Shown: piece by piece, positions 1 through 8,878 of the stretch
Layout: every line of letters begins with the position of its first letter
Numbering within the stretch: position 1 is the first letter of the stretch
NCBI GenBank assembly: GCA_965277435.1
Contig: OZ255821.1
Span: 5,828,001-5,892,000 of the forward strand
Direction of reading: 5' to 3'
Length of the DNA stretch: 64,000 nt
Source: Bog-105 sp965277435
GTDB lineage: Bacteria > Acidobacteriota > Terriglobia > Bryobacterales > Bryobacteraceae
The notes under the pieces: generated by a model
Database searches by the model: none
The model's input: only the letters and a program-made list of their open reading frames with translations
Told to the model about the DNA's origin: nothing
Made by a program: the position numbers and the translations under genes

Positions 1-1290
1 TGGGACCCGGTGGAGAACGCGGCCTTGATGCCTTGGATCGCGGGCACGGCGTTTCTGCATTCGGTGATGATGCAGGAAAAGAAGGGCATGATGAAGGTCT
101 GGAACATGGTGCTTGTTTCGGCCACGTTCCTGCTGAGTATTCTGGGCACGACGTTGACGCGCACGGGACTCGTTGCCTCGGTGCACGCCTTTGCGCAGTC
201 GCCGGTGAAGCCGTACTTTACGACATTTGTGTTGAGCGCTACGGCGCTGGTGGCGATCGCGATCGTCAAGAACCTGCCGTATCTCAAGAGCGAAGTGAAG
301 CTGGAAAGCGTGGTTTCGCGCGAATCAAGTTTCCTGTTCAATAATCTGATTCTGCTGGCGAGCTGCTTTGCGGTTTTGTGGGGCACGCTGTTTCCGGTGT
401 TGATGGAAGCGTTGATTGGTGAAAAGGAGACGATTGATGCTCCTTATTACACGCGCGTCAATGTGCCGATCGGTTTGTTCCTGCTGTTTTTGACAGGCGT
501 GGGTCCGCTGATTGCGTGGCGCAAAAGTTCGATGAGCAGTTTAATGCGGGCGTTCCGGATGCCGGCTCTGGTGGGCGTGCTGGTGGCAATCTTCCTGGCT
601 GTTGAAGGGATGCGCGAGATTGCTCCGCTGATTTCGTTCGCGCTTTGCGCATTTGTGGCAGCGACCATTCTGAGTGAATTCTGGAAGGGGTCGCGGGCAA
701 TTCAGTTGAAGGATCGTGTGGGGTTACCGCGTGCTGCTTTTGAGTTGACGTGGCGCAACACCCGGCGATACGGCGGCTACCTGGTACACATGGGCATCGT
801 GCTGATTTTCATCGGCTTCACGGGTCGGGCGTTCGATATCCATCAGACTCGCAGCCTGGGTCTAAACCAGGAGATGCGCTTCGGGCATTACGACCTCAGA
901 TTGCTAAACGTGAATAATGGCGAGACGCCGAACTACGAGTTCAGTCACGCGGCGATCAATGTATCGCAGAACGGAAAAGTGATCGACCAGCTTAACCCGG
1001 AGATCCGGCTTTACAAATCGAGCCAGGAGCAGGCCTCGAACGTGGGTATCCGGCGGCGGTTGAACGAAGATCTGTATGTAAATTTCTCGGGCATTTCGCC
1101 GGACAACACCAATGCGATTTTTCAGATGTATGTGTTCCCGCTGGTGTCGTGGATTTGGATTGGCTACCTGGTGGTGCTGGGTGGCACGATCATCTGCCTG
1201 AGTCCCGGGAAGGTGCGTTTGCAGTATGTGCGCACGGAAGTTGTGGGTTACGCGAGTGCGCCTCGAACAGTTGAATCAGTTCAGTCCTAA
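1..1290 (+). CDS. ccmF: Cytochrome c-type biogenesis protein CcmF, 5' truncated by window edge
   Basis: Integral membrane component of the System I heme lyase, which attaches heme to apocytochrome c in the periplasm together with CcmH. The frame is open from base 1 and begins inside the conserved WDPVENA stretch of the tryptophan-rich (WWD) heme-handling domain, so the N-terminal part lies outside the window. About 429 residues remain, with many hydrophobic segments and a final membrane helix near the C-terminus. It is followed by ccmH (overlapping if the upstream start of that gene is used) and heads a same-strand ccm cluster. The family call is secure; only the true start is unknown. Confidence 0.95.
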   Translation, partial: WDPVENAALMPWIAGTAFLHSVMMQEKKGMMKVWNMVLVSATFLLSILGTTLTRTGLVASVHAFAQSPVKPYFTTFVLSATALVAIAIVKNLPYLKSEVKLESVVSRESSFLFNNLILLASCFAVLWGTLFPVLMEALIGEKETIDAPYYTRVNVPIGLFLLFLTGVGPLIAWRKSSMSSLMRAFRMPALVGVLVAIFLAVEGMREIAPLISFALCAFVAATILSEFWKGSRAIQLKDRVGLPRAAFELTWRNTRRYGGYLVHMGIVLIFIGFTGRAFDIHQTRSLGLNQEMRFGHYDLRLLNVNNGETPNYEFSHAAINVSQNGKVIDQLNPEIRLYKSSQEQASNVGIRRRLNEDLYVNFSGISPDNTNAIFQMYVFPLVSWIWIGYLVVLGGTIICLSPGKVRLQYVRTEVVGYASAPRTVESVQS

Positions 1291-1768
1291 GCTTCTCGTC
1301 GCTTTCTTTATCGTGCTGGCGGCGGTGTTTGCGCAGGATTCGACATCGTATCTGACGGCGGATGTGCAACGTGTGGGCGGTCGTTTAGCCTGTCGCTGCG
1401 GCGGGTGCCGGAACACGGTGGGCGATTGTCCGATGCTGCGTTGCAGTTCGGCCGATCCGCTGCGGCATCGTATTTTTGAATCGAAACAGAAAGGCATGAC
1501 GGACGACGCCATTGTGAACGCGGTGGTGCGGGAAGAAGGGATTGTGGCGCTCGCATCCCCGCCCTCGAATGGTTTGGGGCCGATTATTACCTGGGTGATG
1601 CCGGGACTGGTGCTGGTTCTTGGGTTTTTTGTGTATACGGCGTTCGTACGGAGGAACCGGAAGACGCCCGTTCCGATTAGCGCCACAGATGAGGCGTTGA
1701 TTGAACGGTATCGCGGACAAATGGATCAAGAGTTGGACGACGAGCCGAGGCCTGGCAAAACAAGATGA
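1226..1768 (+). CDS. ccmH: CcmH/CycL-type thioredoxin-like cytochrome c maturation protein
   Basis: Membrane-anchored thiol protein that reduces or holds the apocytochrome CXXCH cysteines for heme ligation by CcmF. A signal/anchor helix precedes a cysteine-rich segment reading CRCGGC, then NTVGDCPMLRC, then a helical segment and a second membrane helix near residue 135. Canonical CcmH proteins carry LRCxxC; here there are five cysteines in a short stretch, which departs from the E. coli form. The start at 1226 overlaps ccmF by 65 bases; a GTG at 1256 is an equally good start and gives 170 residues. The gene ends in a 4-base ATGA overlap with the next gene. Confidence 0.88.
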   Translation: MCARKLWVTRVRLEQLNQFSPKLLVAFFIVLAAVFAQDSTSYLTADVQRVGGRLACRCGGCRNTVGDCPMLRCSSADPLRHRIFESKQKGMTDDAIVNAVVREEGIVALASPPSNGLGPIITWVMPGLVLVLGFFVYTAFVRRNRKTPVPISATDEALIERYRGQMDQELDDEPRPGKTR

Positions 1769-2166
1769 TCACGGTGGCGGCAGTCGCCATCGTCTTGGCG
1801 GCCCTCTATTTCACGCTCGGAATTCGTGAGAAAGATCTTCCAGAGGCTATTCAGGTGTCGCCGGTGCAGCATCTGGAAGATCGCAAGCAGGCAATTTACG
1901 ACAATTTGCGCGACTTGCAGTTTGAGTACCGGTTGGGCAAGCTGTCGGACGACGATTATAAGCAGAACAAGCTGGCGCTGCAGCGGGAACTGGCAGTGGT
2001 GCTGGCCGAAATGGACGAGACGAGCAAGCGGTTGGGTCTGGTGATGGGACGCGCGCCGGCGGCGGCTCCGAAGAAGAGCGCCAAAAGCACGGTATGCCCG
2101 CACTGCGGCGCGAAGTTCGCAGACCCGCTCAAATTTTGCGGTCAATGCGGAAAGGCGATGGCATGA
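1765..2166 (+). CDS. Small membrane-anchored zinc-ribbon protein in the ccm cluster (CcmI-like position)
   Basis: 133 residues: an N-terminal membrane helix, a charged helical middle (about residues 35-95) and a C-terminal zinc ribbon with two CxxC pairs, CPHC and CGQC. The position after ccmH and the topology (helix plus coiled segment) recall the N-terminal part of CcmI, the apocytochrome chaperone, but the TPR domain of CcmI is missing and a zinc ribbon is present instead. Start and stop both overlap the neighbours by 4 bases (ATGA), so it is translated with them. The function is inferred from context only. Confidence 0.8.
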   Translation: MITVAAVAIVLAALYFTLGIREKDLPEAIQVSPVQHLEDRKQAIYDNLRDLQFEYRLGKLSDDDYKQNKLALQRELAVVLAEMDETSKRLGLVMGRAPAAAPKKSAKSTVCPHCGAKFADPLKFCGQCGKAMA

Positions 2167-3176
2167 ACCGCTTGTTTTGCGTGAGCGCCTTGCTGGCGAT
2201 TTCGACTCCAGTGCTGTTTGCCGCCATGGACGGCACGGTGGTCAATCGGACAACAGGCAAACCCGAGACAGGTGTTACGGTCACGCTGGTGAAGCCGGGA
2301 CAGAACGGGATGCAGACCATCGGCACAACTAAGACCGATGGTGCAGGACATTTTGTTTTCGAGAAGGATCAACCGGGTGGCGGTCCGCAGCTCTTGCAAG
2401 CGGACTACAAAGGCGTGCACTACAACAAGCTGATGACGCCGAATGTCCCGACGTCGAACGTGCAGCTGGAAGTGTACGAGGCGACCAAATCGCCGGCCGT
2501 GGCCAACATCGCGCAGCGCATGCTGCTGATCGAGCCTTCGACCAGCCAGATTGCGGTGAGTGAAACGGTGGTGGTGGACAACAAAAGCAGCACCACGTAC
2601 AACAACGACACGTTAGGGGGCCTGCGATTTTTTCTGCCGCCGGCGGCGAACGGGCAGTCGCGGGTGAATGTGCAGGGTCCGCAAGGGATGCCGCTGCCGC
2701 GCGCGGCGGAAAAGACTACGGAAGCGAACGTCTATCAGGTGAATTTTCCGGTGAAGCCGGGACAGACACAGTTCGAAGTTAGTTATAACTTGCCGGCGGG
2801 ATCGCCTTTCACGTTTCGCGGCCGGGTAGAAGGCGTGAAGGGCATGCCATCGGGTCCGCTGCGTTTGATTGCTCCTCCGGGTGTGACTCTGGCGGGAACC
2901 GATTTGCAGAAAGTGGGCACGGAGCCGAAAACGCAGGCGACGATTTACACGGTCACGGCGGCCAAGGACTTTTCCGCTGATATTACCGGGACGGGTTCTT
3001 TGCGGCAGGCTTCCGATCAGGCTGTGGACACCTCGGATGAGCCTCCGGTGACGCAAGGCCTTCCGCGCGTGTATCAGCATCTCTACTGGCTGGTGGGTTT
3101 GGTGTTTTCCATTCTGGCGGTGGGACTGGTGTTGCTCTATCTCGCGTCGCCGACTCGTTTGCCTTCCAGTAAGTGA
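2163..3176 (+). CDS. Exported protein with carboxypeptidase-regulatory-like domain and C-terminal membrane anchor
   Basis: 337 residues from the ATG that overlaps the preceding stop. A signal peptide (about 1-19) is followed by a CarboxypepD_reg/Cna-B-like beta sandwich (about 20-105, beginning GTVVNRTTGKP), a second beta-rich region, and one membrane helix close to the C-terminus (about 305-327) before a short cytoplasmic tail. The likely layout is a periplasmic domain anchored by its C-terminal helix. It sits between ccmH-side genes and ccmA, so a role linked to cytochrome maturation is possible, but nothing in the sequence shows one. Start codons further upstream in frame would run deep into the previous gene and were not used. 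Confidence 0.85.
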   Translation: MNRLFCVSALLAISTPVLFAAMDGTVVNRTTGKPETGVTVTLVKPGQNGMQTIGTTKTDGAGHFVFEKDQPGGGPQLLQADYKGVHYNKLMTPNVPTSNVQLEVYEATKSPAVANIAQRMLLIEPSTSQIAVSETVVVDNKSSTTYNNDTLGGLRFFLPPAANGQSRVNVQGPQGMPLPRAAEKTTEANVYQVNFPVKPGQTQFEVSYNLPAGSPFTFRGRVEGVKGMPSGPLRLIAPPGVTLAGTDLQKVGTEPKTQATIYTVTAAKDFSADITGTGSLRQASDQAVDTSDEPPVTQGLPRVYQHLYWLVGLVFSILAVGLVLLYLASPTRLPSSK

Positions 3177-3905
3177 ATGGGCGAAGGTCTCGGAGCTAGC
3201 CGCCAAGTCGAGCTGGAGCATGTCTGGAAGTTCTATGGCGACTATGCGGCGCTGCGTGACTACACCTTGTCTGTGGATGAAGGCTCCTGCTGTGCCCTTT
3301 TGGGGAGAAACGGAGCAGGAAAGACGACCCTGCTGCGGATCTTAGCCGGGTTGTCGCCTTTTCAACGGGGTCGGATTGCGCTGTTTGGAGAATCGCCGCG
3401 GAGTGAAGGCGCGAGGCGGCAAATTGGGTTTCTGGGACATGGAATTGGCGTTTACGAAGACCTGTCAGCTCGTGAGAATTTGAAATTTTTTGCGCGGGTG
3501 GCGGAGCTGCCGGCTGCTTCGACGGCGGCGGACAAGTGGCTGGAGCGCGTCGGTTTGCAGCGCGTGGCAGGGATGCCGGTGCGGCAGTTCTCACGCGGGA
3601 TGCGGCAGCGACTGGCGCTGGCCCGTACCTTTTTGCACGCGCCCAAACTGCTGTTGCTGGATGAACCATTCACTTCGCTTGATGATCGCGCGATTGCCAT
3701 GCTAAGCGAGTTGTTGACCGAAGCGCGGAGGGGCGGAGCTACTATTCTGCTCTCGACACACCAGTTGCGGGAGGCGCTGGCGATTGCGTCGCATGTGGCA
3801 CTGGTGGAGAACGGGCGGTTGCGCTACTCGGGCGAGCGCACGCAGGCGATGCTGGACGATCCCGCACTACTTTACCGGATGCACACGGAGCTAGGCGTCG
3901 ATTGA
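3177..3905 (+). CDS. ccmA: Heme exporter ABC ATPase CcmA
   Basis: ATP-binding subunit of the CcmABCD complex that releases holo-CcmE. 242 residues with Walker A GRNGAGKTT (about 43-51), the ABC signature around FSRGMRQRL (about 138-146; the usual LSGGQ is here FSRGM, as is common in CcmA-like ATPases) and Walker B LLLLDEP (about 158-164), followed by the switch histidine in STHQ. It starts directly after the previous stop and overlaps ccmB by 4 bases. Identification as CcmA rather than another ABC ATPase rests on the adjacent ccmB and ccmC. Confidence 0.93.
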   Translation: MGEGLGASRQVELEHVWKFYGDYAALRDYTLSVDEGSCCALLGRNGAGKTTLLRILAGLSPFQRGRIALFGESPRSEGARRQIGFLGHGIGVYEDLSARENLKFFARVAELPAASTAADKWLERVGLQRVAGMPVRQFSRGMRQRLALARTFLHAPKLLLLDEPFTSLDDRAIAMLSELLTEARRGGATILLSTHQLREALAIASHVALVENGRLRYSGERTQAMLDDPALLYRMHTELGVD

Positions 3906-4576
3906 TCAGGCAGGCGCTGCTGATTGCCGGCAAAGACCTGGCGGTGGAATTGCGGACGAAAGAGTCGCTGAATGCGGCGGCGGCGTTTGCGATTGCGATT
4001 CTGCTGCTGCTGAGTTTTTCGTTCGACGTGGGAGCGGAGGAGACGCGAGCTTCCTCCGGCGGATTGCTTTGGATTGTGTTCGCGTTTGCGGGGGCGCTGG
4101 TGTTTACGCGCGGATTCGCGCGCGAGTTGCCGAACGATTGCCTGGATGCGCTGTTGTCATCGCCATTGTCGGCGGCCAGTCTGCTGATTGGGAAGGCGAT
4201 GGCCAATTTTGTGACTTTGCTGGCGGTCGAGTTCATTTCGCTGCTGGTGTTCGGTATTTTCTATAACATGCGCTGGTGGTTACATCCGTGGGCGCTGGCG
4301 GCGGCGTTTGGCCTGGCAACTTGGGGCGTGGCGACATTGGGCGCGGTGTTCGGCGCGCTGACGGTGAATTTGCGGTTACGCGAATTGATGCTGCCGGTGA
4401 TTATCTATCCGTTGCTGATTCCTTTGTTAATAGCGGCCATCGAATTAACAAACGGGCTGTTCCTTAGTGACTCACTCGATCCTTCCCTATTACTCTGGGG
4501 AAGGGTTCTGCTTGTGTTCGATATCGTGTATACCGCGCTCGCCGTGCTGCTGGCCGACACGATCCTGGTGAATTGA
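3902..4576 (+). CDS. ccmB: Heme exporter membrane protein CcmB
   Basis: 224-residue inner-membrane permease partner of CcmA with about six hydrophobic segments. The segment beginning GLLWIVFAFAGALVFTRGFA and the following DCLDALLSSPLS are typical of CcmB. The start is a TTG overlapping the ccmA stop, which implies translational coupling. The gene lies between ccmA and ccmC, as in other System I operons. Confidence 0.93.
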   Translation: MIRQALLIAGKDLAVELRTKESLNAAAAFAIAILLLLSFSFDVGAEETRASSGGLLWIVFAFAGALVFTRGFARELPNDCLDALLSSPLSAASLLIGKAMANFVTLLAVEFISLLVFGIFYNMRWWLHPWALAAAFGLATWGVATLGAVFGALTVNLRLRELMLPVIIYPLLIPLLIAAIELTNGLFLSDSLDPSLLLWGRVLLVFDIVYTALAVLLADTILVN

Positions 4577-4597
4577 GCCAGAATAGTAGGAACGCTT

Positions 4598-5284
4598 ATG
4601 CGAGAAAAAATCGTTATTGCCGTTGTTGCCGTGGCCGGTTTGCTGCTGGCCTACAACCTGTACCAGATCTTCCTCGTGTTGCCGGACGATGCCATGCAGG
4701 GGCCTATTTATCGCATCCTGTACTTCCACGTTCCGGCAGCTTTTGTCGGAATGATTGGGTATTTTGCTGCGCTCACGCTGAGCGCGTTGTATCTGGCGTC
4801 CGGAAACTTTCGCTATGACTCGTTAGCGGCCTCCGTGGTGGAAGTGGCGATTGTATTCTCGATCGCCAACATTGTTACGGGGAGCATTTGGGCACGCGTG
4901 ATCTGGGGCATCTGGTGGACCTGGGATGCGCGTTTAACGTCGGCGCTGGTCTGCGTGTTGATTTTTGCCGGATATCTGATGATGCGACGGGCGATCGACG
5001 AGCCGACGCAGCGGGCGCGCCTCTCGGCAGCACTGTGCGTCTTTGGCTGCGTGGATGTCGTAATCGTTTATAAATCGATCGACTGGTTTCGCACCCAGCA
5101 TCCTGCGCCGGTATTGAGCATGCGTACGGGCGGTGGCAACATCGACCCGGCGATGGAGCATATGCTTTTCCAGAACATCGTGCCGCTGCTGCTTATTGCT
5201 GTGGCACTTGTATTAATTCGCAGCAGGCAGGAGTCGATGGCGCGGGAGATCGATTCGCTGCGCCGTTTGGCCCACGCAGTTTAA
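4598..5284 (+). CDS. ccmC: Heme exporter membrane protein CcmC
   Basis: 228-residue membrane protein that loads heme onto CcmE. It has six predicted helices, the tryptophan-rich motif WWTWD at 106-110, and histidines at about 44 (YFHVP) and 168 (RTQHP) in the positions of the two axial heme ligands of E. coli CcmC. It starts 21 bases after ccmB. Confidence 0.95.
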   Translation: MREKIVIAVVAVAGLLLAYNLYQIFLVLPDDAMQGPIYRILYFHVPAAFVGMIGYFAALTLSALYLASGNFRYDSLAASVVEVAIVFSIANIVTGSIWARVIWGIWWTWDARLTSALVCVLIFAGYLMMRRAIDEPTQRARLSAALCVFGCVDVVIVYKSIDWFRTQHPAPVLSMRTGGGNIDPAMEHMLFQNIVPLLLIAVALVLIRSRQESMAREIDSLRRLAHAV

Positions 5285-5294
5285 TAAAGGATTT

Positions 5295-5480
5295 ATGGAC
5301 GCTCGTAATTTTACTTTCATGTTTTATGGGTTTCTCGCCTGCTGGCTGATCGTGCTCGCCTATGTGGTTAGCCTGGCCCGGCGTAACTCGCGCCTGAAGA
5401 AAGAACTGGAGAACGTAAAGAACTTGGTGTCAAGCAGCCAGTCGGATGCGGCGTTTCCTATAGAGGACCGGGTCGGTTAA
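5295..5480 (+). CDS. ccmD: CcmD-like small membrane protein
   Basis: 61 residues: one N-terminal membrane helix (about 8-28) and a basic, helical cytoplasmic tail. CcmD is a small helper of the CcmABC complex that is poorly conserved in sequence; the call rests on size, topology and its place immediately after ccmC (10-base gap). It is the last gene of the cluster. Confidence 0.8.
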   Translation: MDARNFTFMFYGFLACWLIVLAYVVSLARRNSRLKKELENVKNLVSSSQSDAAFPIEDRVG

Positions 5481-5528
5481 TGAGGGACGCGCGCACACCG
5501 GGCCCAAGGCGCGGTTGGGGGCCGGAAA

Positions 5529-5558
5529 ATGCCGCCAGGAATGGCGGCATAGCAGGCC
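5529..5558. repeat. REP-like hairpin element, copy 1
   Basis: Perfect 8-base inverted repeat ATGCCGCC / GGCGGCAT around a 6-base loop AGGAAT, followed by AGCAGGCC. It lies in the 136-base gap between ccmD and the S9 peptidase. The same core (GAATGG, then ATAGCAGG) recurs at 12292-12316, so this is probably a dispersed intergenic repeat rather than a gene-specific terminator; there is no T-run. Confidence 0.55.
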
Positions 5559-5616
5559 AGAGGCCCGCTTCACGAATGGCAGGGACCGAATTTGTGCCTG
5601 CGCTACTTAACGCCTG

Positions 5617-8538
5617 ATGCGCCGTTTCTTTCAGAGTCTCGCTCTCCTTGTCCTGGTGACTCCGCTGGTAGCGGAGAAGCGTCCGCTCACGCAGGATGAT
5701 TTCGATGGATGGCGGCATATTCAGAATCAGACTCTTTCCAACGATGGACATTACCTGGCGTATGGGCTGTTTCCGCAGCAGGGTGATGGCGAACTGGTGG
5801 TGCGTGATTTAAAGACAGGCCGGGAAATGCGTGAGCCGATCGGCGAACTGCCGCCGCCACCGCCGCCTGACTATTCGGCTCCGCAAAGAGAAGAGGCGCC
5901 GCCTGCGCCGCCGGGAGTGGCGCTGAAATTTACGCCGGACAGCCGGTTTGTGGTGTGTTCGGCGTTCCCGGCCAGGGCCGCGGTCGAGCAGGCCAAGCGC
6001 GAGAGACGAAAACCGGAAGACATGCCGAAGGGCGATGTGGTGATCATTCAGCTGGCGAATCGGTCGGTGTTTCGCGACAAGGGTGCGCGTGATTTCCAGT
6101 TGCCGTCGGAGGCCGGTGATTTCGTGGCCTATCTGGACGTGCCGGATAAGCCGAGCAGCGTTGACACGCAACCGAGGCAGCAGCCAAACGATAACACGCA
6201 CCGGCCAGCCATACAGCCGGTCCCACGTCCCAGGAAGCTCGAAGCGGGTGATCTGGTATTGCGAAATCTAGCGGCGGGAACGGAGCGCCGTTTTACGCAG
6301 GCATCGGAGTATCTGTTTACTAAGGATGGCAAGACGCTAGTGTATGCGGTTTCGGGCGATGGGGAGACAAACGGGGTGTTTGCGGTCACGCCGGGGAGTT
6401 CGGCAGCACCGGTTGCACTGGTTTCGGGCGTGGGGGCTTATAACAAGCTGGCGTGGGACGAAGACCAGACGCGGCTTGCCTTCCTGAGTAATCACGACGA
6501 GCGAGCAGCCGCGGCGACCCGCGGGAATGCTCAGCCGAAGCCCGGTTCGAAGAGACCCGACTACAATCTGTACACCTGGGACCGCCAGTCGGCCGAGGCC
6601 GAGGAAGCGGTGTCGAGCGCCACGCGGGATTTCCCGGCGGGATGGGCGGTTTCGAACCGGGCTTCCGTAATGATTTCGAAGGGCGGCGAAAGAATTTTCT
6701 TTGGCATTGCGCCGCAGCGCCATTTCCGGGCGTTCGATAGGAACGTGCCGGACGATGAACGTGTCTCGGTGGATTTATGGTCTTGGAAAGACGATTTTAT
6801 TCAGCCGATGCAGAAGATCCGGGCGGCCAGCGAAGAATACCGGTCGTATCGGGCTGTGTACGAAGTGGCGCAAAGACGATTTGTTCAGCTGTCGGACCAG
6901 ACCATGAACGATGTGCTGCCCAGTGATGACGGGCGCTACGCCATCGGCAGTGACGACCGGGCCTATCGCCGGATGGAAGATTATGACGGGAACTACACAG
7001 ACTCTTATGTAGTGGATACGGCCACTGGTCAGCGGCGGCTGATCGTGAAGAAGCATGTCAACCGCCTGACCTGGTCGCCTACTTCGAAATACGCGATCTA
7101 CTTTAATGGCAAGGATTGGATCTCGGTCTCGACCACCGATACTCGCTCGATTAATTTGACCGGTAAGCTGCCTGTGTCGTTCGCCAATGAGCAGAACGAC
7201 ACGCCTGGGTTTGCCGATTCCTATCGCCTGGCGGGCTGGACGCGTGACGGTCAATCGGTGCTGTTGTATGACCGCTACGATATCTGGCGGTGTGCGGCCG
7301 ACGGGTCTTCGGCGGTGGATATTACGCAAGGGGCCGGTCGAAGAAACCATCTGCAGTTCCGCATCGTGCGGCTCGAGGCTGAGGATCCGGCCTCGCGTTG
7401 GATCGATCCGGCGAAGCCGCTGCTGCTGCGGGCGGAAAACGACCAAACGCGCGGGACAGGATTTTTTGCGACCACGCTCAAGGCTGAAACAGAACCGAAG
7501 AGGCTGATCTTCGCGAGCAAAAATTTTGCGCCTCCGATCAAGGCGCGGGATGCGGATGTGTATCTGACGGCGGCTTCTACTTTCAACGAATATCCGAACT
7601 TGCTGGTGAGCGATGCTTCTTTCCGGGAACTGCGCCGGGTGACGGACGCCGATCCGCAGATGGCGGGATTGCTGTGGGGGTCGGCGGAGCTGGTTCATTA
7701 CAACAACCTGGATGGAGTGCCGTTGGAATCGATTCTGTATAAGCCTGCAGACTTCGATCCGACGAAGAAATATCCGCTGGTGGTTTATATCTATGAGCGG
7801 CTGACGCAGAACGTGAATAACTTCATTGAGCCGCGGCCGTATAACTCGATCAGTCCGAGTTATTACGCGAGCAACGGGTACCTGGTGCTCGAGCCGGACA
7901 TTGCGTACCGTGTCGGGTATCCCGGACAGAGCGCGCTGAACTGTGTTTTGCCGGCGGTGCAGGCGGTGGTGAACCAGGGCTTTGTGAATGAGTCGGCGAT
8001 TGGAATCCAGGGGCACAGTTGGGGCGGCTACCAGATTGCGTATATGATCACGCGGACCAACCGATTTAAAGCCGCAGCCGCGGGAGCGCCGGTGGCCGAC
8101 ATGATCAGCGCCTATGACAGCATCCGGTGGGGGCCGGGTATTCCGCGGCAATTTCAATACGAGCGCACGCAGAGCCGCATTGGCGGAAGTGTCTGGGAGT
8201 ATCCGCTACGGTACATCGAAAATTCGCCGATCTTTTCGGCAGACCGGGTGAAGACCCCGCTGCTGATGATTCATAATGACGCGGACGATGCTGTGCCGTG
8301 GTATCAGGGCATTGAGTATTACCTGGCGCTGCGGCGCTTGAACAAAGAAGTGTACTTGTTTAGTTATAACGGTGAGCCGCACAACTTGCGGCGGCGCGTG
8401 AACCAGAAGGATTACTTCCTGAGGCTGCAGCAGTATTTTGACTATTATCTGAAGAACGCGCCGGAACCGGAGTGGATGATGCATGGGATTCCGTATCTGG
8501 AGAAGCCGGGTGTGGCGTTGTCGGCCGATGAACCGTAA
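5617..8538 (+). CDS. Secreted S9-family (prolyl oligopeptidase-like) serine peptidase
   Basis: 973 residues: signal peptide (about 1-19), a long WD/beta-propeller-like region with proline-rich inserts (about 70-95 and 190-210), and a C-terminal alpha/beta hydrolase domain. The nucleophile is Ser801 in GHSWGG; Asp890 (in DADDAVP) and His922 (GEPHN) sit at the expected spacing for the triad. The length fits the acylaminoacyl-peptidase/DPP-like S9 enzymes that are abundant in Acidobacteriota. It probably degrades peptides in the periplasm or outside the cell. It is transcribed alone. Confidence 0.93.
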   Translation: MRRFFQSLALLVLVTPLVAEKRPLTQDDFDGWRHIQNQTLSNDGHYLAYGLFPQQGDGELVVRDLKTGREMREPIGELPPPPPPDYSAPQREEAPPAPPGVALKFTPDSRFVVCSAFPARAAVEQAKRERRKPEDMPKGDVVIIQLANRSVFRDKGARDFQLPSEAGDFVAYLDVPDKPSSVDTQPRQQPNDNTHRPAIQPVPRPRKLEAGDLVLRNLAAGTERRFTQASEYLFTKDGKTLVYAVSGDGETNGVFAVTPGSSAAPVALVSGVGAYNKLAWDEDQTRLAFLSNHDERAAAATRGNAQPKPGSKRPDYNLYTWDRQSAEAEEAVSSATRDFPAGWAVSNRASVMISKGGERIFFGIAPQRHFRAFDRNVPDDERVSVDLWSWKDDFIQPMQKIRAASEEYRSYRAVYEVAQRRFVQLSDQTMNDVLPSDDGRYAIGSDDRAYRRMEDYDGNYTDSYVVDTATGQRRLIVKKHVNRLTWSPTSKYAIYFNGKDWISVSTTDTRSINLTGKLPVSFANEQNDTPGFADSYRLAGWTRDGQSVLLYDRYDIWRCAADGSSAVDITQGAGRRNHLQFRIVRLEAEDPASRWIDPAKPLLLRAENDQTRGTGFFATTLKAETEPKRLIFASKNFAPPIKARDADVYLTAASTFNEYPNLLVSDASFRELRRVTDADPQMAGLLWGSAELVHYNNLDGVPLESILYKPADFDPTKKYPLVVYIYERLTQNVNNFIEPRPYNSISPSYYASNGYLVLEPDIAYRVGYPGQSALNCVLPAVQAVVNQGFVNESAIGIQGHSWGGYQIAYMITRTNRFKAAAAGAPVADMISAYDSIRWGPGIPRQFQYERTQSRIGGSVWEYPLRYIENSPIFSADRVKTPLLMIHNDADDAVPWYQGIEYYLALRRLNKEVYLFSYNGEPHNLRRRVNQKDYFLRLQQYFDYYLKNAPEPEWMMHGIPYLEKPGVALSADEP

Positions 8539-8567
8539 GTTGAAGTTGCTAGACAGAATAGGAAAAG

Positions 8568-8608
8568 AAGTTTAGGCCGCAGATAAACGCTGATGAACGC
8601 CGATAGGA
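8568..8608. repeat. Short tandem GATNAACGCNGAT-type intergenic repeat
   Basis: Intergenic stretch with two imperfect copies of an 11-base unit (GATAAACGCT, GATGAACGCC) followed by GATAGG, directly upstream of the HicB gene. The pattern resembles a family of short degenerate intergenic repeats found in many genomes; its role is unknown. Confidence 0.35.
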
Positions 8609-8627
8609 ACTAAATAAGTTGATTAGC

Positions 8628-8822
8628 ATGAATGAGAAGTATGCGGTGGTGATTGAAAAGGGCGAAACCAGCTATGGGACCTATGTGCCGGACTTGCCGA
8701 GATGTATCGCCGTGGCAGCGAACAAGAAGGAAGTGGAGCGATTGATTGCAGAAGCCATCGGGTTGCACATCGAAGCTATGCTAGAGCAAGGCAATCCGGT
8801 GCCCCAGCCTAGGGTGTGTTAA
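8628..8822 (+). CDS. HicB-like antitoxin, orphan
   Basis: About 64 residues with the HicB partial RNase-H-like fold signature: YAVVIEKGETSYGTYVPDLP, then conserved spacing to the EAIGLHIEAMLEQG helix. HicB proteins usually neutralise a HicA mRNA interferase encoded next to them. No HicA-like reading frame lies within the 90 bases upstream or the 56 bases downstream, so this copy is solitary. The ATG at 8628 fits the family better than the in-frame TTG at 8619. It may be a remnant antitoxin or a stand-alone regulator. Confidence 0.8.
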   Translation: MNEKYAVVIEKGETSYGTYVPDLPRCIAVAANKKEVERLIAEAIGLHIEAMLEQGNPVPQPRVC

Positions 8823-8878
8823 CCTGATGAAGAATAAAATCGAGATTAAGGTAAAGACGAGGAGTATCGTTTTCTAGC

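Noticed and set aside
6775..8157. Long open frame (about 460 codons) antisense to the S9 peptidase gene
   Set aside because: It mirrors the coding strand of a clear peptidase gene and is Arg/His-rich with no domain; an effect of high GC and codon bias.
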